This document shows, in pieces, positions 1 to 5,715 of a stretch of 24,113 nt of DNA (position 1 is the first letter of the stretch; every line of letters starts with the position of its first letter). The stretch spans positions 1 to 24,113 of the forward strand of contig JBBDNV010000091.1 of NCBI GenBank assembly GCA_040877415.1, in the 5' to 3' direction. This DNA is from JBBDNV01 sp040877415 (lineage in GTDB: Bacteria > Planctomycetota > Planctomycetia > Pirellulales > PALSA-1355). Below the pieces are notes generated by a model, which saw nothing but the letters and a program-made list of their open reading frames with translations, made no database searches and was not told the origin of the DNA. The translations under genes were made by a program, and so were the position numbers.

Positions 1-33
1 CCCACGAACGTGGGGAGCTTTATGATTTGAAGA

Positions 34-1332
34 ATGATCTCCACGACTTTTGACGAGCGGCGCCGGCTCGAGGCCCAAAGCGCCAAGCAACTGGCCGCGC
101 ATCAATTGGGCCGGCTCAACCGGTTGCTCAAGACCATCCTGCCGCAAAACGGCTTTTACGCCGAGAAGCTTGCGCACATCTCGGCCGACGCGCTGGGCGA
201 TGCCGACGGGCCGCTGCGCTCGCTCGACGAGCTGGCCGAGCTGCCTTTTACGTTCAAGGAGGAGCTCGCGAGTCCGACCAGGGCCGGCCAGGGGGCCGCT
301 AACTTGACCTATTCGCTTGCGCGGTATTCGCGGTTTCATCAGACGTCCGGCACGCGCGGACGCCCGCTGGTCGTGCTCGACACGGCCGAAGACTGGGCCT
401 GGTGGATCGACTGCTGGCAATTTGTCCTCGACGCGGCCGGCATCGAAGCGGGCGACCGCGTGTTCATGGCCTTTTCGTTCGGACCGTTTATCGGCTTTTG
501 GAGCGCCTTCGACGCCGCGTGCGCCCGCGGCTGCCTGGTCGTGCCGGGCGGCGGATTGACGACGCTGGCGCGGCTGGAACTGGTGCGCACGATCAAGGCC
601 AGCGCCGTCTTTTGCACGCCCAGCTATGCGCTGCACATGGCCGAAGTCGGCGCGGAGCACCAGATCGACGTCGGCGAATTGGACGTCCGCGTTCTGGTGC
701 TGGCGGGCGAGCCGGGCGGGTCGGTTCCCGCCGTCCGCGGCCGAATCGAAACACTCTGGCACGCCGGTGTGCTCGATCACGCCGGGGCCACCGAAGTCGG
801 CCCCTGGGGCTACGGCGACCCCGCCGGTAACGGTCTGTTCGTCAACGAAAACGACTTCATCGCCGAGTTTCTCTCCGTGGAAACCGGCACGCCCGCCGCC
901 GAAGGCGAGCTCTCGGAGCTGGTGTTGACGAACCTGGCCCGCTCGGGCAGCCCGATCATTCGCTATCGGACCGGCGACCTGGTGCGTCCCAGTTGGCAGC
1001 ACGGCGGGGAGAATCGCTTTGTGTTCCTGAGCGGCGGCGTGCTCTCGCGAGCCGACGACATGATGGTCATTCGCGGCGTCAATATCTTTCCCAGTTCCGT
1101 GGAACAAATCCTGCGCAGCTTTCCCGAGCTGATCGAATATCGCATGACGGCCCGTAAACTGGGCGAAATGGACCACCTGGTCGTGGAAATCGAAGATCGG
1201 CTGAGCGATCCCGATCGCGTGGCGAAGGAACTGCGACTGCGGCTGGGACTAAAGGTCGAGGTGCGGGCGGTTCCGCTGGGCAGCCTGCCCCGCGTGGAAG
1301 GCAAAGGCAAGCGTTTCGTCGACGAGCGATGA
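34..1332 (+). CDS. Phenylacetate-CoA ligase-like AMP-dependent acyl-CoA ligase
   Basis: A 432-residue adenylate-forming enzyme of the PaaK (phenylacetate-CoA ligase) type. Such enzymes activate a carboxylic acid with ATP and pass it to CoA in the cytoplasm. Visible motifs are the Thr/Ser/Gly phosphate loop TSGTRGRP (residues 104-111), GATE (251-254), YRTGD (311-315), the RADDMMVIRGVNIFP hinge region (339-353) and the C-terminal EGKGKR segment (422-427) carrying the expected catalytic lysine. Length is normal for PaaK-like proteins. The chosen ATG follows a short out-of-frame ATG-stop and lacks a strong Shine-Dalgarno. The last four bases are shared with the next gene, so the two are probably translationally coupled. 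The acid substrate cannot be read from the sequence; phenylacetate is only the family namesake, and no other phenylacetate pathway gene is nearby. Confidence 0.9.
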   Translation: MISTTFDERRRLEAQSAKQLAAHQLGRLNRLLKTILPQNGFYAEKLAHISADALGDADGPLRSLDELAELPFTFKEELASPTRAGQGAANLTYSLARYSRFHQTSGTRGRPLVVLDTAEDWAWWIDCWQFVLDAAGIEAGDRVFMAFSFGPFIGFWSAFDAACARGCLVVPGGGLTTLARLELVRTIKASAVFCTPSYALHMAEVGAEHQIDVGELDVRVLVLAGEPGGSVPAVRGRIETLWHAGVLDHAGATEVGPWGYGDPAGNGLFVNENDFIAEFLSVETGTPAAEGELSELVLTNLARSGSPIIRYRTGDLVRPSWQHGGENRFVFLSGGVLSRADDMMVIRGVNIFPSSVEQILRSFPELIEYRMTARKLGEMDHLVVEIEDRLSDPDRVAKELRLRLGLKVEVRAVPLGSLPRVEGKGKRFVDER

Positions 1333-2153
1333 CATCCGAAGTGCAGCTAGCCACCGCCGATGAGTTGGCCGACGCCACCGGGGCGCAAGTGCGGGCCCGT
1401 GTGCGGGCCGGGCACTGGTCGGGTCCGACGGCGGGGCTGGCGCGCGGGTTCGTGCAGGCGAATCTTGTGATCCTGCCGGTCGAGGCGGCCGATGAATTTG
1501 CCGAATTCTGCCGGCAGAATCCGGGGCCTTGCCCGCTCTTGGAACAAACCGCTCCCGGCGATCCCGAACCGCGCGCAAGCGCGCCGGGCGCCGACTTGCG
1601 GACCGACGTGCCGCGGTATCGCGTCTTTCGCGGAGGACTGCTCGAATCGCAGGAGCCGGCCGATATCCGGCACCTGTGGCGGGACGACCTGGTGAGCTTC
1701 CTGCTCGGCTGCTCGTTCACGTTCGAAAACGCGCTTGCGCGCGAGGGCCTGCCGGCGAGGCACATCGCCCTAGGGCGCAACGTGCCGATGTATCGCACGA
1801 CGCTGGCTTGCCAGGCCGCCGGACGATTTGGCGGCAATCTGGTGGTCAGCATGCGCCCTTACCGGCCGGAAGCCGTCGAGCAGGTGATCGAAATCACGAG
1901 CCGCTATCCGACGATGCACGGCGCCCCGGTGCACGTCGGCGATCCGGGAGCCATCGGCATCGGCAACCTGGCCCAGCCCGATTTCGGCGACGCCGTCACG
2001 ATTTACTCGGGGGAAGTGCCCGTGTTCTGGGCCTGCGGCGTGACGCCGCAAGTGGCGCTGGCCGAAGCACGGTGCGAGCTGGCGATCACGCACAGCCCGG
2101 GCTGCATGTTTGTGACCGATTGGCGCGATTCCGACTGTAGCCGGCCTCAGTGA
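1329..2153 (+). CDS. DUF1445 putative hydro-lyase / D-glutamate cyclase-like protein (YcsI family)
   Basis: A 274-residue protein that matches the DUF1445 (YcsI) family along its whole length. Landmarks are the N-terminal segment ending in QANLVILP, the ADLRTDVPRYRVF segment, LGCSFTFENAL, VPMYRT, VSMRPY, HGAPVHVGDP, the PVFWACGVTPQ block and the final THSPGCMFVTD. The family is annotated as hydro-lyase and includes the domain of mitochondrial D-glutamate cyclase, which converts D-glutamate to 5-oxoproline; the bacterial substrate is generally unknown. The start ATG overlaps the stop of the upstream ligase (ATGA), so both are expected on one mRNA. The last codons and the stop lie inside an intrinsic terminator. 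Family assignment is strong, but activity on D-glutamate is a guess. Confidence 0.9.
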   Translation: MTSEVQLATADELADATGAQVRARVRAGHWSGPTAGLARGFVQANLVILPVEAADEFAEFCRQNPGPCPLLEQTAPGDPEPRASAPGADLRTDVPRYRVFRGGLLESQEPADIRHLWRDDLVSFLLGCSFTFENALAREGLPARHIALGRNVPMYRTTLACQAAGRFGGNLVVSMRPYRPEAVEQVIEITSRYPTMHGAPVHVGDPGAIGIGNLAQPDFGDAVTIYSGEVPVFWACGVTPQVALAEARCELAITHSPGCMFVTDWRDSDCSRPQ

Positions 2154-2166
2154 GGCCGGTTTTTTT
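2141..2166 (+). terminator. Intrinsic terminator containing the stop codon of the DUF1445 gene
   Basis: A GC-rich 7-bp stem (CCGGCCT at 2141-2147, AGGCCGG at 2153-2159) with a 5-nt loop is followed by seven T residues (2160-2166). The TGA stop (2151-2153) lies in the loop and the first base of the 3' arm, so the terminator begins within the coding sequence. It closes the ligase/DUF1445 transcription unit and separates it from the aminotransferase gene. Confidence 0.8.
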
Positions 2167-2175
2167 GCGAAGAGT

Positions 2176-2195
2176 CCGGGGTCGATAGACCCCGG
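2176..2195. repeat. Perfect 8-bp inverted repeat with GATA loop
   Basis: CCGGGGTC (2176-2183) and GACCCCGG (2188-2195) are perfect reverse complements around a GATA tetraloop. The hairpin lies between the upstream terminator and the aminotransferase start at 2212. It has no T tract, so it is not a second ordinary terminator. It may be a leader structure or a dispersed repeat. Confidence 0.6.
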
Positions 2196-2211
2196 CGACG
2201 GAAATTCAGTT

Positions 2212-3471
2212 ATGTCACCCACAACGTCGACAGAGTTTCCCGTCCAGTGGTGCCGCGACCAATTTCCCGCCTTGCAGCTCGCGATCGGCGGCCGGGCGGC
2301 CGTGTATCTCGATGGTCCGGCCGGCAGCCAGGTGCCCGAGCGCGTGATCGTCGCGATCGGCCGCTACCTGAGCGAATCGAACGCGAATCACGGCGGGCGC
2401 TTCCCCACCAGCCGGCGGAGCGACGAAATGCTGGAAGAAGCCCATCGGGCCGCGGCCGATCTGTTCGGCGCGCGGTCACCCGCAGAGACGATCTTCGGCG
2501 CCAACATGACCTCGCTCACCTTTGCGTTCAGCCGGGCGCTGGCGCGCACCTGGAAAGCGGGCGACGAAGTGATCGTGACCCGCTTGGACCACGACGCCAA
2601 CGTCAGCCCCTGGGTCTTGGCCGCACGCGACGCGGGCGTCACGGTGCACCACGTTCCCTTCCACAGCGATGACTGCACGCTGGACCTGGCCGGGCTTCGC
2701 GATCGGCTTAGTGAGCGCACGCGGCTGGTGGCCGTCGGCTGCGCGTCGAACGCGGTGGGCACGATCAATCCCGTGGCCGACATTTGCCGCTGGGCCCACG
2801 ACGCGGGCAGCCAGGTGTACCTGGACGCCGTGCATTACGCGCCTCACGCCTTCATGGAGGTCGACCGCTGGGACTGCGACTACGCGGTTTGCTCGGCGTA
2901 CAAATTCTTTGGCCCGCACGTCGGCATTTTGTGGGGCCGCGGCCAACTGCTTGAAGAACTACAACCCTACAAGGTCCGGCCGGCGGCCGACACGCTGCCC
3001 GAACGGTGGATGACCGGCACGCAGAATCACGAGGGCATCGCTGGCGTGCTGGCGGCCGTCGAATACCTGGCCGACGTGGGCCGCCGGTTTGCGCCGCGGG
3101 CCGCCACGCGCCGAGACGCCCTCGCCGCGGCGTTGGGTGAAATCGGCGTCTACGAGCGGCAACTGTGCGCCGGGCTCATGGCCGGCCTCGCGGAGCTTCG
3201 CCAGGTGCGCGTCTGGGGTATCACCGACCCGGCCCGATTCAGCCAGCGCGTGCCGACGGTCTCGATCACGCACCGCAAGCGATCGCCGATCGAAGTGGTC
3301 GATCACCTGGCCGGGCGCGGCATATTCGCCTGGCACGGCAATTTCTACGCGCTTGCGTTGACCGAATCGTTGGGGCTCGAGCCCGACGGGCTCGTGCGGC
3401 TCGGCCTTTTGCATTACAACACGGCGGGCGAAGTCGAGCGGCTCCTGGCGGCGCTGGAAGAATTGGAGTAG
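2212..3471 (+). CDS. Class-V aminotransferase, cysteine-desulfurase-like (VC1184 subfamily type)
   Basis: A 419-residue fold-type I PLP enzyme resembling cysteine desulfurases of the VC1184 subfamily. The PLP lysine is K231 in SAYKFFGPH. Other active-site landmarks are LDHDANVSPW (H127 expected to stack on the PLP ring), D205-H208 in YLDAVHYAPH, and the Gly/Thr/Asn segment near residue 270 (TGTQNHEG). In SufS/CsdA the mobile loop near the C-terminus carries the sulfur-accepting cysteine. Here the matching stretch reads GIFAWHGNFYALAL and has no cysteine, so sulfur transfer by the usual persulfide mechanism is doubtful. The gene is 19 nt upstream of a DUF971 gene and probably co-transcribed with it. 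The start has no clear Shine-Dalgarno. The family is clear, but the substrate is unknown. Confidence 0.88.
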   Translation: MSPTTSTEFPVQWCRDQFPALQLAIGGRAAVYLDGPAGSQVPERVIVAIGRYLSESNANHGGRFPTSRRSDEMLEEAHRAAADLFGARSPAETIFGANMTSLTFAFSRALARTWKAGDEVIVTRLDHDANVSPWVLAARDAGVTVHHVPFHSDDCTLDLAGLRDRLSERTRLVAVGCASNAVGTINPVADICRWAHDAGSQVYLDAVHYAPHAFMEVDRWDCDYAVCSAYKFFGPHVGILWGRGQLLEELQPYKVRPAADTLPERWMTGTQNHEGIAGVLAAVEYLADVGRRFAPRAATRRDALAAALGEIGVYERQLCAGLMAGLAELRQVRVWGITDPARFSQRVPTVSITHRKRSPIEVVDHLAGRGIFAWHGNFYALALTESLGLEPDGLVRLGLLHYNTAGEVERLLAALEELE

Positions 3472-3490
3472 GGCCAAGAGAAGCGACCAC

Positions 3491-3823
3491 ATGGAACTGC
3501 GACCCACCAGGCTGGAAATTCGCGACGGCAGCAAGCTGGCTATCGCGTGGAACGACGGCCAACAGCGCGAAATCACCTTCGGCGAGCTGCGGAAGAGCTG
3601 CCCCTGCGCCACGTGCCGGGAAAAAAACGCCAGGCCGGCCGAGCCGAGCGGCGGACTCGGCGGATTGCAGGTCCTGTCGTTGGCCGAAGCCCGGCCGCTG
3701 ACGATCCTGGGAATGCGGCCCGTGGGCAACTACGCCTATTCGATCGCCTTCAGCGACGGTCACGACACGGGCATATTCACGTTGGAGCTGCTGCGCTCGC
3801 TCGGCACGGCAGTGGCCGAGTGA
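3491..3823 (+). CDS. DUF971 (gamma-butyrobetaine hydroxylase N-terminal-like) zinc-binding protein
   Basis: A 110-residue single-domain protein of the DUF971/GBBH-like N-terminal family. The cysteines C37, C39 and C42 (SCPCATC) plus H91 (SDGHDTG) reproduce the CxCxxC...H zinc site known from the N-terminal domain of human gamma-butyrobetaine hydroxylase. Free-standing DUF971 proteins are often found near iron-sulfur cluster genes, and this one follows a cysteine-desulfurase-like gene by 19 nt, which suggests one unit. No catalytic dioxygenase domain follows, so it is not itself a hydroxylase. The stop is only 10 nt from the stop of the convergent DUF4340 gene. The spacer and flanks hold a CCGCGCGCGG palindrome but no T-tract terminator. 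Confidence 0.88.
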   Translation: MELRPTRLEIRDGSKLAIAWNDGQQREITFGELRKSCPCATCREKNARPAEPSGGLGGLQVLSLAEARPLTILGMRPVGNYAYSIAFSDGHDTGIFTLELLRSLGTAVAE

Positions 3824-3833
3824 CCGCGCGCGG

Positions 3834-5633
3834 CTATTTCGGCGAGTCTTTCGCGCCGGGACCGATCTTGACGCCCTCTTCGAGATTGTTCAACTCGTCC
3901 ACGCTGTCGCTCTTTTCGGCGGCCTTCTTCTTGACGATGTCCGTGCGCCCCAAGTGGATCTTTTTGTAGACGTCGTCGGAGATGATGAAGTACCAATCGG
4001 CGAACCGGTCGTTGAGCTCCTTCACCGTCTCCTGCCCTCTTTTGACCGCGCTGTCGTACTCGTCTTGCTTGTGCTTGTTTTCCCGTTCGACCGCCAGCTT
4101 TTCCACCTCCTCGGGCGAGGCGGGCTTTGCGGGCTCTTTCTGTTCGTCGGCTTTGGCGGCCTCGGGCGCATCGTCGGCGGGTTTGGTTTCAGCGGCCGGG
4201 GGGGCTTTCTGTTTCTCTTGGGCCTCGTCGGCGGCCTTGGTTTCGACTTGGGCGGTCTTCTTCTGGGGGACGCGCTTAGCGGCCGGTTTCTCGGCCGGTT
4301 TTGCATCGGCCGGTTTTGCATCGGCCGGTTTTTCCGCGGCGTCTTGAGTCTTTTCGGCCGGTTTCTTACCCTCGGAGGACTTCTCGTCGGCTGCCGGCTC
4401 GCCGGGCACGGGTTTCAGCTCGGGCTTGGGAATCTGGCTTTCGTCGAACTGCGCCATCACGAACAGATAGCGGTTGGGGGCCGAGCTTTTCGGCTTCTTG
4501 TCGTCGTCTGATTTTTCATCCGGCATGCTGGTGCCGGCCAGGTTGCCGAACCGCAGCACGTATTTCACGCCGTCCTTGGTCGCGCAGGTTACTTCGCCCT
4601 CGCTGGAAAAGATTTCCCGCGGCCCGCCGGGGCTCACCGGCACGGGCATGAAGCCGCGCTCGGCAAGCGATTGCATCGCCTCGACGTTGTTCAAGAACTC
4701 CTCGCTCGCGCGTAAATCCTGGCTGAGCCCGTCGGGCTTGCGCTCCACGTCGACGATCTGCAAATCGTCGATCGCGTTTTTCAGATCGTTCAGCTTCTGG
4801 GTGTTGAGCTCTTCGTCGTCGGCCAGCTTGACCAATTTCGGCTCGCCCCGTTCGTCGAATTCGGACAGTTCCTTAAGGTTCCAGTTCCCCTTGGCGTCGT
4901 CGTAGCCGAGCTTCATCACCGCGCGCTTGTTGAGGTCCAAGACAAGCCGTCCTTCAGCCGATACCCCGGCCTGGCTCGAATAATCGTTCAGCTCGACCTC
5001 GCGCACGTCGAAGGCGTTGAGCTTCAACAGGTCCTTTTCGATCCAGTCGTCGAACTTGGTCGACAGGTCGCCGGTTTTGACGTTCACCGTGTAGATCTGA
5101 TACGAACCGACGCGGCGGACGTAGTGCAGCGCCGGCTGATTCTTGACCTCTTTGCCGAGCACCAGGTCGGCCAGGGCCTTGTCCTTGCCGTCTTTGACCG
5201 TGACGCGCGTGCCCACGCCGGTCATGCCCACGCGCAGTTCCTTTGGATCGGGCGTGATCACGCCGTATTCTTTTCGGTCGCCGGGACGGTCGCTGGCCAG
5301 ATTGAGGATTTTCAGGTCCATGAGCGCCGTGGCGGCGTCGGCCATGTGCTGTTTCGCATCGGCCGGATAGTTGCTGTGCGAGGGAATGGACCACACGCCG
5401 GCGTTTTGCGAGACCTTGAAGTCGCGAATCGCCGCCGTGCTCTCGTCGAACGTGACGATCTCCAGGCTCTTGGCCGCGAGCGGATCGGTGAAATCGGGAA
5501 ACAGTTTCTGGCCCACCTCGGCCGGCGCGCTGGTGTCCACGGCGGCCGGTCGCCACGGCTCCCAAGCCACCAGCAAGGCCATGCCGGCCACGAGGAGGAA
5601 GGTGAGCGTCTTTTTGGTTTCAGTATCTTTCAT
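3834..5633 (-). CDS. DUF4340 domain protein with Lys/Ala/Pro-rich insert; partner of the GldF-GldG transporter
   Basis: A 599-residue membrane-anchored protein. An N-terminal transmembrane helix (about residues 10-26) is followed by a beta-rich DUF4340 region of roughly 370 residues, expected outside the cytoplasm. At about residues 401-515 lies a low-complexity stretch rich in K, A, P, E and D, with repeated DAKPA units. After it the sequence returns to ordered family-like sequence ending in DWYFIISDDVYKKIHLGR and a charged tail. DUF4340 proteins are regularly encoded next to GldA/GldF/GldG-like ABC genes, as here: it is the last gene of the minus-strand module, 82 nt after the fused permease gene. 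A GAGG Shine-Dalgarno sits 7 nt before the ATG inside a perfect palindrome. The molecular role of the family is not established; an envelope transport or gliding-type complex is inferred from context. Confidence 0.88.
   Translation of the reverse strand: MKDTETKKTLTFLLVAGMALLVAWEPWRPAAVDTSAPAEVGQKLFPDFTDPLAAKSLEIVTFDESTAAIRDFKVSQNAGVWSIPSHSNYPADAKQHMADAATALMDLKILNLASDRPGDRKEYGVITPDPKELRVGMTGVGTRVTVKDGKDKALADLVLGKEVKNQPALHYVRRVGSYQIYTVNVKTGDLSTKFDDWIEKDLLKLNAFDVREVELNDYSSQAGVSAEGRLVLDLNKRAVMKLGYDDAKGNWNLKELSEFDERGEPKLVKLADDEELNTQKLNDLKNAIDDLQIVDVERKPDGLSQDLRASEEFLNNVEAMQSLAERGFMPVPVSPGGPREIFSSEGEVTCATKDGVKYVLRFGNLAGTSMPDEKSDDDKKPKSSAPNRYLFVMAQFDESQIPKPELKPVPGEPAADEKSSEGKKPAEKTQDAAEKPADAKPADAKPAEKPAAKRVPQKKTAQVETKAADEAQEKQKAPPAAETKPADDAPEAAKADEQKEPAKPASPEEVEKLAVERENKHKQDEYDSAVKRGQETVKELNDRFADWYFIISDDVYKKIHLGRTDIVKKKAAEKSDSVDELNNLEEGVKIGPGAKDSPK
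4293..4332. repeat. 15-bp tandem repeat coding for DAKPA units
   Basis: The unit GGCCGGTTTTGCATC occurs exactly at 4293-4307 and 4308-4322 and is followed by a partial copy to about 4332. Because 15 is a multiple of 3, the repeat keeps frame. It encodes the DAKPADAKPAEKPA part of the disordered insert of the DUF4340 protein on the minus strand. Slippage here would change linker length without breaking the gene. Confidence 0.8.
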
Positions 5634-5645
5634 CGAGGTACCTCG
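5634..5645. promoter_or_regulatory. Perfect 12-bp palindrome covering the Shine-Dalgarno of the DUF4340 gene
   Basis: CGAGGTACCTCG directly abuts the ATG of the minus-strand DUF4340 gene and contains its GAGG ribosome-binding sequence 7 nt before the start. As RNA it could form a short stem or a dimerisation site masking the ribosome-binding site, or the DNA could be a protein-binding site. The symmetry is seen directly; any function is inference. Confidence 0.5.
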
Positions 5646-5663
5646 CTTCGGTTCGCTCGCCCG

Positions 5664-5681
5664 GGGGCGCTTTGGCGCCCC
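5664..5681 (-). repeat. Intercistronic hairpin between the GldF-GldG fusion and DUF4340 genes
   Basis: GGGGCGC (5664-5670) and GCGCCCC (5675-5681) form a perfect 7-bp stem with a 4-nt loop in the 82-nt gap between the two genes. No T tract follows on the minus strand, so full termination is unlikely. It may stabilise or process the transcript between the two cistrons. Confidence 0.5.
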
Positions 5682-5715
5682 TTAAGGCGCCGTTGCCAAA
5701 CAACCTGGTCGGTTT

